64,000 nucleotides of DNA from Methanosarcina acetivorans C2A (GCF_000007345.1 NC_003552.1:1984001-2048000), one strand, 5' to 3'; positions 26,696 to 36,537 are shown, counted from the stretch's first letter. The notes: generated from the letters alone by a model not told the origin. A program made the numbers and translations.

Positions 26696-27340
26696 ATGAT
26701 CAAAATCGAGTTACACGGCACATACAACCTTTATTATGCGATTCTTGGAATGCGAAATCCCATGAATTCCTGGCACCTGATGGACAGCAGCGAGCCTGAT
26801 CAGGCAGGGAACTGCAAACTTGGGGAAAAGGACCTGAACCTGGCCCAGCGCCTGACCCTTGCAGGAAACGAACACGGCAAGTTTCTGCGGTTCATCACGG
26901 TCTGCTTTGACCTCTCAGCTCCCCTCTACTGGTGGAAAGAGTTTGATACCTACAAATTTACCGAAAAGAACTCAACCTCAACAATGCACAAGCTAACCAG
27001 CAAGGACCTTGCTCCCCATGACTTTTCCTTTGATACGATGACGGAATACAGGCATGCCCAGATCCGGCATCTCAACGACCTGATCAAAGCCTACAAATCC
27101 CGAGAAGGTGACAGCGAAGAGGATAATGCATACCGGAAAGCCGTTTTCAGGGAACTCGTCCAGGACCTCCCGAGCGCTTACATGCAGAAAAGGACAGTCA
27201 TCACCAACTACGCCGAACTCCGGAACATCTACTTCCAGCGCCGCCACCACAAACTTGACGAGTGGCGGGACTTCTGTGACTGGATGAAAAAGGAACTCCC
27301 GTATGCCGAAGAACTGATCTGCGTGGAGAAGAAGGAGTAA
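26696..27340 (+). CDS. Conserved hypothetical protein, possibly ThyX-like fold
   Basis: A 214-residue soluble protein rich in aromatic and charged residues, with no membrane segment. Striking stretches are RFITVCFDLSAPLYWWKEFD (about residues 62-81), TYKFTEKNSTSTMHKL, YRHAQIRHLNDLI and NYAELRNIYFQRRHHKLDEW (about 175-195). The last stretch, with Arg/His-rich positions after NYAELR, recalls the C-terminal part of flavin-dependent thymidylate synthase (ThyX), but I see no canonical RHRxxSxNExS motif, so this is only a hint. Similar proteins occur, as I recall, in clostridia and their phages. GAGG about 8 nt before the ATG supports the start. Single gene. Confidence 0.55.
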   Translation: MIKIELHGTYNLYYAILGMRNPMNSWHLMDSSEPDQAGNCKLGEKDLNLAQRLTLAGNEHGKFLRFITVCFDLSAPLYWWKEFDTYKFTEKNSTSTMHKLTSKDLAPHDFSFDTMTEYRHAQIRHLNDLIKAYKSREGDSEEDNAYRKAVFRELVQDLPSAYMQKRTVITNYAELRNIYFQRRHHKLDEWRDFCDWMKKELPYAEELICVEKKE

Positions 27341-27411
27341 GGTTGAGGATATTTTTTAGTAGTAAACCCGTCAAACCGGGGCATAAATGTTTTCAGAACC
27401 CCGGACTCTCA

Positions 27412-27433
27412 CCGGTCGTGCAGCCACGACCGG
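27412..27433. terminator. Perfect 9-bp hairpin downstream of 26696 gene
   Basis: CCGGTCGTG (27412-27420) and CACGACCGG (27425-27433) form a perfect 9-bp stem with a CAGC loop, followed by CCTTTCCC. It lies 70 bp after the gene. It could be a terminator or an RNA-processing stem; the following T run is short. Confidence 0.5.
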
Positions 27434-27733
27434 CCTTTCCCTAATTTTAAATGAAAAAATGAAAATTTGTATTATCCCTCTTATTTTATGGGACTTTTGC
27501 TTAAATACTGTCGAATTTTCCCGTGTTTTTAATGAGGCTTTTTTAAAAGTTTGAAATGTGGTTCTTGATTTGTGGCGCTTGCTGTTGCTATTCTGGATTA
27601 TATGGGTGTAATTTTTCCGGTTAATTCCAGGGGATAAAGATAAAAAACGCAAACATTATAGGGTTTCAGAGTGTATCCTCAGTTTCTTTCCCTTCACTTC
27701 TGTAAATAATCCGGGATAGAAAGGATGCAAAGC

Positions 27734-29059
27734 ATGACCGAACTTGAAAAAACAGTTACTTTAGGGCGAGGTGTGGTCCTTGCAATTCTTATGGTTATAG
27801 GTTCAGGGCTCCTTGGCCTGCCAGGACTGGTGGCGGACTCAGGGACAGCGCAGGAAGTGGTTTTCGGCTGGCTCCTGATCATTCTGGCTGCAATGCCTCT
27901 TATTCAGATCTGCGCAGGACTGGGAAAGAAATTCCCCTGCTCAGGGGGCCTTTTCCATTATGCCCGCGAGGCTGTGGGAGAGTGGGGAGAGTATGCAGTA
28001 ACAGCCCTCGTCTGTGGGTCCTTTATCCTGGGAGAGCCCGCAGTTGCTCTTATTGGCGGAGAATACCTGCAGCACCTCTTTAAGCTGTCTGATTTCGGAG
28101 TGCATTTACTAGCTTTTCTCCTGATTACGGTTATGACTCTTATCACGGTTGCCGGGGTCAGACTTGTCTCTTTTTTCAATTATGCAGCCGTAGCTATACT
28201 GCTTTTCCTGATTGCTGCCCTCACTTTCTATAACTTCAATTTCTTTACCTCAGGGCTAGGATTTTCGGTACAGGCTCTCTTTGAAGGGGCATCAGACCTT
28301 GCAGGCTTCAGTGCCGGAGCTCCCGATCCTTACAATGTCTGGAAAATTTCCGCTCTTCTCTTCTGGGCTTTTCTGGGCTGGGAGAATATGTCCTTTGGCC
28401 TGGGCGAACTCCAGAACCCGGAAAAAAACGTCAAAAGGGTTTTCTGGCTCAGTTTCGGGCTTACAATCTTCATTTACCTGATGCTGGCAGTCACAAGTAT
28501 AGGAGCTGATGCGGCCGGAATTCCCCTCCCCGGAGCGTCAGGGCTTGTGGAGCTTGTTAAGTTCACCCCTCCGGGAAACCTGCTCATCTGGCTGATGGCA
28601 GTAGTTGTCGTTGCTAATGTACCCTGCTGGAACTTTGCTTCAAGCCGGCTTATCTATGCATCAGGAAAAGAAAATGTGCTCCCTGCTTACCTGGGAAAAC
28701 TCTCGGAGCGCGGATAGCCAATGGCAAGCATCCTGAGTATGTATACGGCTTTCCTGCTTGTGCTCCTGGGGACTTATGTGTTTAAAGTTCCGGTTTCTTT
28801 CATGCTCGTCAACCAGAACTTTCTCTTTCTCTACGGCTTTGTCCTGATTTCTTACTGGAAGACCGAAACAGGCCGGAGACGCTGGATATATTCGGGACTT
28901 TCCCTCCTGTCTCTTTCCTTCCTGGTTTCAGGGTTTAGCTGGAGGATTCTCTACTCAGTTGCCCTTACAGGAATCGGGTATTATGGGTTTGTCAGGAAGA
29001 CTGCGAGGCAGAAAGGTCAGGAGGAAAAAACTGCTTACAAGGCTTACTCGGATCTATAA
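27734..29059 (+). CDS. APC-family amino acid permease with in-frame amber codon
   Basis: The frame runs from ATG 27734 (preferred to 27725 because AAAGG lies 9 nt before it) to TAA at 29059, about 441 codons. It is interrupted once by TAG at 28715-28717, between SERG and PMAS. On both sides the protein is a typical APC permease: LAILMVIGSGLLGLPGLVADSG in helix 1, FPCSGGLFHYAREAVGEWGEY in helix 2-3, FWAFLGWENMSFGLGELQNPEKNVKR in helix 6, and about three further helices after the amber. Length with read-through matches the family; stopping at the amber would remove the last helices. Either UAG is decoded as pyrrolysine, or this is a nonsense mutation. The amino acid transported is unknown. Confidence 0.85.
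28715..28717 (+). other. In-frame TAG, candidate pyrrolysine codon
   Basis: The codon lies in the same frame as the upstream and downstream halves of the permease: 28715 and 28721 are both whole-codon distances from 27725. It falls in the cytoplasmic-loop-like segment GKLSERG-TAG-PMASILSMY. No second lesion is seen in the 112 codons downstream. Confidence 0.6.
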
Positions 29060-29415
29060 GGCTTACTCAGATCTTTAACTTCAAACCTTTAAACCCACCT
29101 TTAAAAGCGATCTTTAAAACGGCCTTTAAATTTTAACTTTAAACTCAATACAAACCTGAATCTGTAAATTTAGGTATATCCAAAGCTGGAAAGGTTATTT
29201 TTGAGTGATAAACTCCTTCCCTGAAAAATCCTCTTCTCTAACTCAGCCCTTTCATTTACTTCTCTTATTTTTTGCTTTTTTGGGTGACTAACTGGATTGC
29301 AGGCTAAAGATAACAGGCTATGGATCGCAGGTTATAGATAGAAAAATAACCTTATGTTAATTAAGAAAATGTAATTTTAGGGAGTAGAGGGTCAAAACGT
29401 TTTGTGGGGATCATT
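29060..29415. other. Intergenic region upstream of P-type ATPase
   Basis: 356 bp. The first 100 bp hold repeated CTTTAAA/CTTTAAC words and a duplicated GGCTTACTCRGATCTWTAA around the permease stop. Near 29393-29404 is a palindrome AAAACGTTTT just before the ATPase start. No gene is seen. Confidence 0.45.
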
Positions 29416-29418
29416 GTG

Positions 29419-31923
29419 ATGAATCAAAATATCACTAGTACGGATGAAGCAAAAGAAGCATCTGTAGCCGAACTCCTGGAGAAACTATCTTCAAGTGAAA
29501 GAGGGCTTACCGATTCGGAGGCAAAAGAGAGGCTTCAAAAATACGGGCCCAATGAAATCACGGAAAAGAAGGCCAGTGCACTTGTCAAGTTTTTGAGCTA
29601 TTTTTGGGGACCTATTCCCTGGATGATCGAAATTGCAGTCGTCCTGTCGGGAATCCTGCATCGGTGGGATGATTTTGCAATTATTCTTGCGCTGCTGCTG
29701 CTGAATGTAACTGTGGGCTTCTGGCAGGAACACAAAGCCGATAATGCTATTGAATTATTGAAGCAGAAACTGGCTTTGAAAGCAAGGGTACTCCGCGACA
29801 ACAAATGGCTTGAAATATCCGCAGGTGAAATGGTACCCGGAGATGTAATTCGACTCCGGCTGGGAGATATTTGCCCTGCAGATGTCAAACTTATTACAGG
29901 AGATTACCTGCTTGTCGATGAATCCGCATTAACAGGGGAATCTCTCCCTGTGGAAAAGCATGTGTCCGATATTGCATACTCGGGTTCGGTTATCCGGCAG
30001 GGGGAAATGGATGCGCTGGTAGTTGCAACCGGCATGAACACCTTCTTTGGGAAAACTGCGAGGCTGGTAGAAGAGGCTAAAACCCAAAGCCATTTCCAGA
30101 AGGCTGTCATCAAAATCGGAGACTACCTTATTGTTTTTGCCCTTGTCCTTGTTGCCTTTACTTTCCTTGTGGTGCTCTTCCGTCATGAAAGCCTGCTTGA
30201 ATTTTTCCAGTTTGCGCTTGTCCTGCTCGTAGCAGCAATTCCGGCCGCCCTGCCTGCAGTTCTATCGGTAAGCATGGCAGTAGGCGCAGTTACCCTGGCC
30301 AGGGATGGGGCTATCGTAAGTAAGCTTGCGGCTGTCGAAGAAATGGCAGGAATGGATATCCTGTGTTCGGATAAGACCGGGACCATTACCAAAAACGAAC
30401 TTGTTCTGACCGAAATAAACCCTTTTCAGAATTTTTCCGAAAACGATGTGCTTCTCTTTGCCAGCCTGGCTTCGAGGGAAGAGGACAGGGACCCGATTGA
30501 TGACGCAGTTCTCGCCAGAACAAAAACCCTTAAGGATTTTTCAGAAATCGCCGGAAGCTACAGGGTACTTTCGTTCAAGCCGTTTGACCCGGTTTCAAAA
30601 CGGACGGAAGCCGAAGTAGAGGACTCGGCTGGCAACAGGTTCCTGGTAACAAAAGGGGCGCCTCAGGCAGTTTCGGCTCTCATGGACAGTGAAGTTGCCG
30701 TGACCAGTAAAGTTACCACAGATAGTAAAGTTACCACAGATGACAGTGAGAATACAGCAGGGTCCCAGATTGAGGAATACGTTGAAGAGTTTGCATCCAG
30801 GGGATACCGGGCTCTGGGAGTTGGCCGGACCGATGCTCAGGGAAGCTGGCATTTTGCAGGGCTTCTTGCCCTCTACGATCCTCCCCGTGACGATTCTGCA
30901 GAGACCATCCGGACTGCACAGGATATGGGCGTGGACGTAAAAATGATTACAGGCGACCATCTCGCTATTGCAAAGGAGATTTCCAGGCAGGTAAACTTAA
31001 AGCAGGACATCATGCTTCCCACGTCCTTTCTGGATGCACCTGACCGAAATGCAGAAGAAATAGTTGAAACAGCGGATGGTTTTGCCCAGGTGTTCCCGGA
31101 ACATAAGTACCATATCGTGGAATTGCTACAGCACAGGGGTCATATCATAGGCATGACCGGAGATGGAGTTAATGACGCTCCAGCCCTGAAAAAGGCCGAT
31201 GCAGGTATTGCTGTTGCCGGAGCTACGGACGCAGCCAAGTCCGCTGCCGACATCGTGCTGACGAAGCCCGGGCTTTCTACAATTGTCAATGCGCTCAAGG
31301 AGAGCCGTAAGATATTCCAGCGGATGAATAATTATGCCCTGTACCGTATTACCGAAACGATTCGAGTCCTGCTTTTCATAACCTCTTCAATCCTTGCGTT
31401 TAAGTTCTATCCCGTTACTTCTCTGATGATAGTTTTGCTGGCGCTTCTGAATGATGCTCCAATAATGACTATTGCTTATGACAATGTCAAATACTCCGAT
31501 CTGCCGGAAAAATGGGACATGCGAATTTTGCTGAGTATGGCAACCCTTCTTGGAGTTATAGGAGTTATCAGTTCATTCGGGATCCTTTACATAGGCCTCC
31601 ATATTTTCCAGCTTTCCCATGAAGTCCTCCAGTCTTTCATATACCTGAAACTTTCCGTAGCAGGTCATTTAACAATATTTGTGGCAAGGACAAAAAGCTA
31701 CTTCTGGTCAGTAAAACCGGCCAAAATCTTATTCGCAGCAGTAATAATTACACAAATTATTGCCACACTCATAACCGTGTACGGGTTCCTGCTTCCTGCA
31801 ATGGGATGGAAACTTGCCTTTTTCGTCTGGGGATATGCGTTGACAGCCTTCGTTATAACAGATTTTATCAAAGTCCAGGCTTACAGGTTGCTGAACCATA
31901 CCGGAATAAAGTTTCATGTATGA
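29419..31923 (+). CDS. Plasma-membrane proton-efflux P-type ATPase (type IIIA)
   Basis: An ATPase of about 834 residues that pumps protons outward at the expense of ATP. The N-terminal cation-ATPase domain is at about 15-80 (LTDSEAKERLQKYGPNEI). The actuator motif LTGES is at about 172, the helix-4 segment LLVAAIPAALPAVLSVSMA near 270-288, the phosphorylation site CSDKTGT with Asp318, and the hinge MTGDGVNDAPALKKADAGIAV near 575. The nucleotide domain carries an extra SKVTTDSKVTTD segment coded by an 18-bp tandem repeat. GTG at 29404, GTG at 29416 and ATG at 29419 are possible starts; GGGGATC upstream favours the last two. Roles in pH control are inferred from the family. Confidence 0.93.
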   Translation: MNQNITSTDEAKEASVAELLEKLSSSERGLTDSEAKERLQKYGPNEITEKKASALVKFLSYFWGPIPWMIEIAVVLSGILHRWDDFAIILALLLLNVTVGFWQEHKADNAIELLKQKLALKARVLRDNKWLEISAGEMVPGDVIRLRLGDICPADVKLITGDYLLVDESALTGESLPVEKHVSDIAYSGSVIRQGEMDALVVATGMNTFFGKTARLVEEAKTQSHFQKAVIKIGDYLIVFALVLVAFTFLVVLFRHESLLEFFQFALVLLVAAIPAALPAVLSVSMAVGAVTLARDGAIVSKLAAVEEMAGMDILCSDKTGTITKNELVLTEINPFQNFSENDVLLFASLASREEDRDPIDDAVLARTKTLKDFSEIAGSYRVLSFKPFDPVSKRTEAEVEDSAGNRFLVTKGAPQAVSALMDSEVAVTSKVTTDSKVTTDDSENTAGSQIEEYVEEFASRGYRALGVGRTDAQGSWHFAGLLALYDPPRDDSAETIRTAQDMGVDVKMITGDHLAIAKEISRQVNLKQDIMLPTSFLDAPDRNAEEIVETADGFAQVFPEHKYHIVELLQHRGHIIGMTGDGVNDAPALKKADAGIAVAGATDAAKSAADIVLTKPGLSTIVNALKESRKIFQRMNNYALYRITETIRVLLFITSSILAFKFYPVTSLMIVLLALLNDAPIMTIAYDNVKYSDLPEKWDMRILLSMATLLGVIGVISSFGILYIGLHIFQLSHEVLQSFIYLKLSVAGHLTIFVARTKSYFWSVKPAKILFAAVIITQIIATLITVYGFLLPAMGWKLAFFVWGYALTAFVITDFIKVQAYRLLNHTGIKFHV
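30706..30741 (+). repeat. 18-bp in-frame duplication in ATPase gene
   Basis: AGTAAAGTTACCACAGAT occurs twice in a row (30706 and 30724), adding SKVTTD twice to a surface loop of the nucleotide-binding domain. The unit keeps the frame. It looks like recent slippage. Confidence 0.85.
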
Positions 31924-32049
31924 AATGGGCTGGAGTTTTTTCGGAATCTTCCGAAGAATCTTTTAGAGAGAAACTTTTAAATTCCTTGCCTCATCAAAAT
32001 AATCCAATAGTTTCCAGGCAAATTATAATAAATACAGGAGCCTGACAAG

Positions 32050-32436
32050 ATGTCATTGATAAGTGTTAAAGACGCACCCGGAAAAGGTAGAGGCGTATTT
32101 GCACAGAGAAATTTGAAAAAAGGTGAAGTAATAGAAACCTGTCCCGTTATCGTTCTTCCACCCGAAGAAGTAAATACGCTTGAGCTTACCCAGCTTTATA
32201 ATTACTATTTCGCATGGGGAACAGACTCAAGAGCAGCAGCAATTGCCCTTGGCTACGGATCTCTTTACAACCACTCATATACCCCTAACGCAGAATACCA
32301 GAAAGATTTCATTAACGGTCTTTTGAAATATGTTTGTATAAAAGACATCCGAAAAGATGAGGAAATCACCATAAACTATAACTGCGACCCTGAAGACAAA
32401 ACCCCTGTCTGGTTTGATATTGCAAGCCAGAACTGA
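32050..32436 (+). CDS. SET-domain protein
   Basis: A 128-residue protein that is essentially a bare SET domain, the fold of protein lysine methyltransferases. Motifs in order: GKGRGVFAQRNLKKGEVIE (residues about 11-29, SAM site), YGSLYNHSYTPNAEY (about 75-89, with the NHSxxPN signature), and RKDEEITINYN (about 108-118). The catalytic Tyr is in INYN. No pre- or post-SET region is present. The substrate in archaea could be a chromatin or other DNA-binding protein. AGGAGCCTGACAAG upstream gives a ribosome site about 10 nt before the ATG. A 120-bp gap separates it from the ATPase. Confidence 0.88.
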   Translation: MSLISVKDAPGKGRGVFAQRNLKKGEVIETCPVIVLPPEEVNTLELTQLYNYYFAWGTDSRAAAIALGYGSLYNHSYTPNAEYQKDFINGLLKYVCIKDIRKDEEITINYNCDPEDKTPVWFDIASQN

Positions 32437-32565
32437 TTTCCGGGTTTTGGATTCGGTAAAACAACTTTAAATACCTATAACTGTTTTACTTGTTACTTTT
32501 TACTTATTATTTGTTACTTTTTACTTTTTGGCACAAAATATATGGCTGCTTAATCCATAATAAGC

Positions 32566-33264
32566 TTAATATGCCTTAATAGCCTTAATAAGCCTTGATC
32601 TGCCTTCTACATACTCAATTCTTTTCGTCTTTGAATTTAATCTTCCAGTGGGTCCCGTCACAAAACTGCTTGTTTTTTGAAGCTCCGCAGCGGCAGAGTG
32701 TGTAATGCTCTTTTGATTGCGGAACCGAACCGTCAGGGGAACATAACCCTCGATATTTCCGACAACTTTATAAAAACTATCCTTGCAAACGATAATTGCA
32801 GGAGGACGCGGGTAGTCCCTGTACAGCACCCCATCCCTGGAATAGCTCAGGGCTCCGGATGGGCAGCTCCTGATTATTTTCTCAATTTCCTCAGGGTTTG
32901 CAGCTTCCGGGTCGATCCAGGGTTTTTTCCCCTTCTTAAAAACGGAAGATGCTCCTTTAATGCAAAATTCGGCATGAGCGCAGACTCCTCTGTTGTCATG
33001 AATGATGATCTTTTTGCCTTTGTAATCTTTTACGTCATCAGGAACCCTATTTTCTTCCTTTTCTCCCGAAAAACCGATCTTTTCATGGGCTCCGTCGCAA
33101 AAAGGTTTGTTTTCTGACTTTCCACATCTGCAAAGAGCCATTATAGGTTTTGTTTCAATGGATTCGCCTTTTGAGTTCCTGAAATTTTTCAGATTCCTTA
33201 CAAGATACGGACCGTTTTTTATGACCTTTATTGAAGGTTTCTTTTCTTCACTTTGTGAAACCAT
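32566..33264 (-). CDS. CDGSH iron-sulfur / ferredoxin-like protein, frameshifted in second CDGSH domain
   Basis: A 232-residue frame with an intact first CDGSH 2Fe-2S motif, CRCGKSENKPFCDGAH (about residues 45-60), then a divergent 4Fe-4S mono-cluster domain (GVCAHAEFC...CPSGALSY, about 92-142). After NIEGYVPL (about residue 175) the frame loses homology, but the frame beside it codes GSVPQSKEHY then LCRCGASKNKQFCDGTHWKI, a perfect second CDGSH motif ending at a TGA at 32615. One missing base near 32740 explains this. As sequenced the product would lack its second cluster. It may be a real mutation or a sequencing error. The function is electron transfer of unknown type. Confidence 0.8.
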   Translation of the reverse strand: MVSQSEEKKPSIKVIKNGPYLVRNLKNFRNSKGESIETKPIMALCRCGKSENKPFCDGAHEKIGFSGEKEENRVPDDVKDYKGKKIIIHDNRGVCAHAEFCIKGASSVFKKGKKPWIDPEAANPEEIEKIIRSCPSGALSYSRDGVLYRDYPRPPAIIVCKDSFYKVVGNIEGYVPLTVRFRNQKSITHSAAAELQKTSSFVTGPTGRLNSKTKRIEYVEGRSRLIKAIKAY

Positions 33265-33716
33265 TTGTCCCCTCTCCTGTTATAAAATTAGCATTTTCGG
33301 CTTAAGTATTTGCCCCCGTTCTTGATAATGCATATCTGATTATGGATGCTAACCCGCTCTTTCCACGGTTAACTGCTCCGGTGTAAACTGAGCTGCTGTA
33401 TGGTTGGAATACAGGAGGTATATTTGAAAAGAAACAGGGGTGTTGTTATTCGGGACCCGATATGTAAAGAAAAAAGAAGACAGAAGTTCAAAGAAAAATT
33501 GTAGAATCTGCCTGTGGGGCATAGGACTATGATTTTGAAGTGAAGAGTTTATTAGCAGGGTCAAGAAACCTGAAAGAGAAAAATAAACCAGAAGTGAGAA
33601 CACTTCTTTTAAAAAAAGAATCTGCAGAAAAGAATCTGCAACTTTTCCTGCAATAAACAGGTTATTTCGTTTTAATTTTCATCCCTTTCAATTGTTAAAC
33701 TTAAAGAGTTCAGGTT
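33265..33716. other. Intergenic region, no gene seen
   Basis: 452 bp between two minus-strand genes. It contains GAAAAGAATCTGCA repeated twice near 33618-33640, which may form part of the thermosome terminator. The CDGSH gene promoter should lie near 33300. No frame with a ribosome site was found. Confidence 0.45.
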
Positions 33717-35360
33717 TTACCTGCGCATGTTAAGGGCAGGGGCTGACATGCCATCATAGGTACTTGCCATGTGTTCGGGCTTTACTTCCTGCATATCGGC
33801 ACGCTGGGCACGGAGCATACTATCCACACGGAGCACCATTGCTGCAGCTTCGGATCCTGCCTTGATAGTGTTGACCTTTACCCTGAGGGGGTCAACAACG
33901 CCTTTTTCAAGCATATCTTCAGCAGCACCGGTCTGAATGTTCAAGCCGGCGTTTTTGTTTTCTGCATGCTTTGCACGGAGGTTGAGGATGGAGTCGATAG
34001 CATCCAGGCCTGCGTTTCTTGCAATTGTCCTTGGGATTTCTTCAAGAGCTTCGGCAAAAGCTGTGATCGCCGTCTGTTCACGCCCGCCTATGCTGGAAGC
34101 ATAGGAACGGATGGAGAGTGCAACTTCCATTTCCGAGGCCCCGCCTCCGGCAACGACTTTGCCGTCTTCGACCACACATTTCACAACTCTAAGGGCATCA
34201 TCAATTGCACGTTCCAGGTTGTCCACTACATGTTCGGTCCCGCCGCGCAGCACGATTGAGACCGACTTTGCACCCTTGCAGTCCCTGAGGTAGGTTTTGC
34301 CCTGGTCTTCGTCCCTGTCCTGCTCAAGGAGCCCTGCATGCCCGAGTTCTTTTTCCGTAAGTTCCTTGATATTCCGGACAGGTCTGCCTCCCGTAGCGTC
34401 AGCAAGGTGCTGCATATCATCAGTCTTCACCCTGCGGGTTGCGTAGATTCCCCTGCTCTGGAGGTACGCTGCGACCTTATCGTCCATGCCTTTTGAGCAG
34501 AAGACAGCATTTGCGCCTGCCCTGATAATGTAATCCGCCATCTCAAAGAGGGCAGCATCCTCCTGCTTCACGAAATTTTCAATCTCGCTTACAGTGCTGA
34601 TTTGCAGCTTTGCCTTGTTTGCGGTCTTTCCGGTTTCCATAGGAGTATCAATAAGCGCGATATTGGGATTTACAATTTTTAGAGGGGAATTCTTATCGAG
34701 TGCAACCTTATCGATTACAACTCCTTCCACGAATTCCGTGTCCTCAACACGCCTGCCTACATCTTTTGTTAGGATGATGTGTTTAAGGTCGGCTTTTCCT
34801 CCCTCGTGAATCGCAAGCACAGCACTCACGCAGAGCTCTGCGACCAAACGGTTATATTTTTCAGAAGCCTTGCCAGTGATAGAGGTGCTTGCGGTTTTTA
34901 CAAGCAGGTCTCGGTCTTCCTCGCCTGCGGAAACTGCCAGGTTCTCAAACATCTCAACAGCTTTCTCGGCTGCAAGTCTGTACCCTTTGACAACAACTGC
35001 AGGATGGACTCCCTTTTCAATAAGAGCCTCGGCTTTTTCCAGCAGGGCACCTGTGAACACGACCGCACTTGTTGTCCCGTCCCCGGCAGAATTTTCCAGA
35101 GACTGGGCAACTTCTACAATCATCTTGGCTGTAGGATGCTCGATGTCCATGTCATGTAAGATAGTGGCACCATCATTTGTGATGGTGATATCTCCCAGAG
35201 GATTCACAAGCATCTTGTCCATACCCCGGGGCCCAAGCGTACTCTTAACTATGGTTGCCACTGCTTTTGCAGCTGCAATATTCATGCTGAGTGCGTCTCT
35301 TCCCTTTGTTTGTTCTTTATTCGGATCTATTATGAAGATTGGCTGGCCACCTTTATCCAT
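33717..35360 (-). CDS. Thermosome subunit (group II chaperonin)
   Basis: A 547-residue group II chaperonin subunit, part of the 16-subunit double ring that folds proteins in archaea. Apical, intermediate and equatorial domains are complete. Key sites: KSTLGPRGMDKMLV (nucleotide binding), TNDGATILHDM, the ATPase motif GDGTTSAVVFTGALL (about residues 90-104), GGASEMEVALS near 405 and the C-terminal MSAPALNMRR. The C-terminus lacks the Gly-Met repeats of some subunits. The gene is transcribed alone; its leader before 35360 has CCTCC-complement (GGAGG) as ribosome site. Methanosarcina normally has several thermosome genes, so a subunit letter cannot be given. Confidence 0.96.
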   Translation of the reverse strand: MDKGGQPIFIIDPNKEQTKGRDALSMNIAAAKAVATIVKSTLGPRGMDKMLVNPLGDITITNDGATILHDMDIEHPTAKMIVEVAQSLENSAGDGTTSAVVFTGALLEKAEALIEKGVHPAVVVKGYRLAAEKAVEMFENLAVSAGEEDRDLLVKTASTSITGKASEKYNRLVAELCVSAVLAIHEGGKADLKHIILTKDVGRRVEDTEFVEGVVIDKVALDKNSPLKIVNPNIALIDTPMETGKTANKAKLQISTVSEIENFVKQEDAALFEMADYIIRAGANAVFCSKGMDDKVAAYLQSRGIYATRRVKTDDMQHLADATGGRPVRNIKELTEKELGHAGLLEQDRDEDQGKTYLRDCKGAKSVSIVLRGGTEHVVDNLERAIDDALRVVKCVVEDGKVVAGGGASEMEVALSIRSYASSIGGREQTAITAFAEALEEIPRTIARNAGLDAIDSILNLRAKHAENKNAGLNIQTGAAEDMLEKGVVDPLRVKVNTIKAGSEAAAMVLRVDSMLRAQRADMQEVKPEHMASTYDGMSAPALNMRR

Positions 35361-35743
35361 TTGAACAAAACCTCCTGAAAATACATAGTACGGATTGAAG
35401 GATAAATGATCGATAATTTGAGTTATTATCCGGCTTGCGGCTGCTTGCTCTCAGGTATCGGACCCGAGAACCCTGTTTTGAGCAATTTGTTAATCTTGCA
35501 AATTGTAATTGATCAGGAAATTACTGATAATACTTCTATAAAAATATACCGGTAAGACCTGCAGCTTTGCAAAAAGAACACTGGTTCCGCTTCCTGTTAT
35601 GCTTGAGATGAAAAAGGCAGTAACCTGTGTCCTGCTTGCCACAGGAACCTGAAGGAAAATGTTTGCAGGAAGCACTTCTAAGAAAAACGTCTAAGAAAAA
35701 CTTCTGCCTTAAACTCCTGCCTTTAATTTATTTGGAATCCTGT
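35361..35743. other. Intergenic region, thermosome promoter
   Basis: 383 bp. The thermosome promoter should be in its first 100 bp (AT-rich near 35395-35420). A direct repeat AAGAAAAACKTCT lies at about 35680-35705. No coding frame is supported. Confidence 0.4.
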
Positions 35744-36448
35744 TTATTTCTGTCGGGTTATAATCTTTATAGCCCCGTCTTTATTCCCTATGTAAAGCTC
35801 GCTCACATTGCAAAAAATCCCATGCTCAACGACACCAGGGATTGAAGATAGTTGAAGGGCGAGCGCTTCAGGGTCTTTTATAACTCCAAATTCGACATCA
35901 AGGACAAAATTTCCATTGTCGGTTATTACGGGCCCGTCTTTTTTTACGGCAGACCTGAGCTGGGGTTTTCCGCCCAGTTCCCGGATCTTTTTTACCACAG
36001 GTTCTTTTGCAAAAGGCAGGACTTCCACAGGTACGAGTTTATCAAGCTGCTTGCTCGTTTTCGACTCGTCGGCTACAACCACAAACCGTCTTGCAGAAAC
36101 GGAAACGATCTTTTCCCTTGTATGAGCCGCTCCTCCTCCCTTAATCGCACGGAGTTCGGAATCTATCTGGTCAGCCCCGTCAATGGCAAGGTCCAGTTCC
36201 GGATGCTGGGCAAGGGTCGTCAGCCTGATTCCGGCCTCTATTGCAAGCATCTCGGACTGATAAGAGGTAACGACTCCCAGGATATCGAGCCCCTCCTCCC
36301 TCACCCTGCGCCCAAGTTCTTTTATTGTGTATGCAACGGTTGAACCTGTCCCGAGTCCTACAAGCATCCCGGAGCTGACAAGCCCTGCTGCAGCAATTCC
36401 TGCCGCCCTTTTTTCTGGAGAATCAGTAGAAGTATTTCTTTCCGTCAT
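35744..36448 (-). CDS. rpiA: Ribose-5-phosphate isomerase A
   Basis: A 234-residue enzyme that interconverts ribose 5-phosphate and ribulose 5-phosphate; in methanogens it supplies ribose for nucleotides. Family motifs: [20 protein letters not shown] (about residues 28-47, phosphate loop), [11 protein letters not shown] (about 85-95) with the catalytic acid, and [16 protein letters not shown] (about 101-116) with the catalytic Lys/Glu region. The C-terminal GVVEHGIF is typical. It is followed on the same strand by nothing close, and preceded by aspS 89 bp upstream; the two may be cotranscribed. Confidence 0.95.
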   Translation of the reverse strand: MTERNTSTDSPEKRAAGIAAAGLVSSGMLVGLGTGSTVAYTIKELGRRVREEGLDILGVVTSYQSEMLAIEAGIRLTTLAQHPELDLAIDGADQIDSELRAIKGGGAAHTREKIVSVSARRFVVVADESKTSKQLDKLVPVEVLPFAKEPVVKKIRELGGKPQLRSAVKKDGPVITDNGNFVLDVEFGVIKDPEALALQLSSIPGVVEHGIFCNVSELYIGNKDGAIKIITRQK

Positions 36449-36537
36449 GTTATGTTCCGCCTTTCATCTCTAAAAAAGGAAAAATATTTTTCAAAAACAT
36501 GATGTCCTTTCAAGCTTAAAAGAAAAAAATGGGAGGA

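Noticed and set aside
27371-27652. 93-residue minus-strand frame
   Set aside because: It spans the terminator-like hairpin and has no ribosome site.
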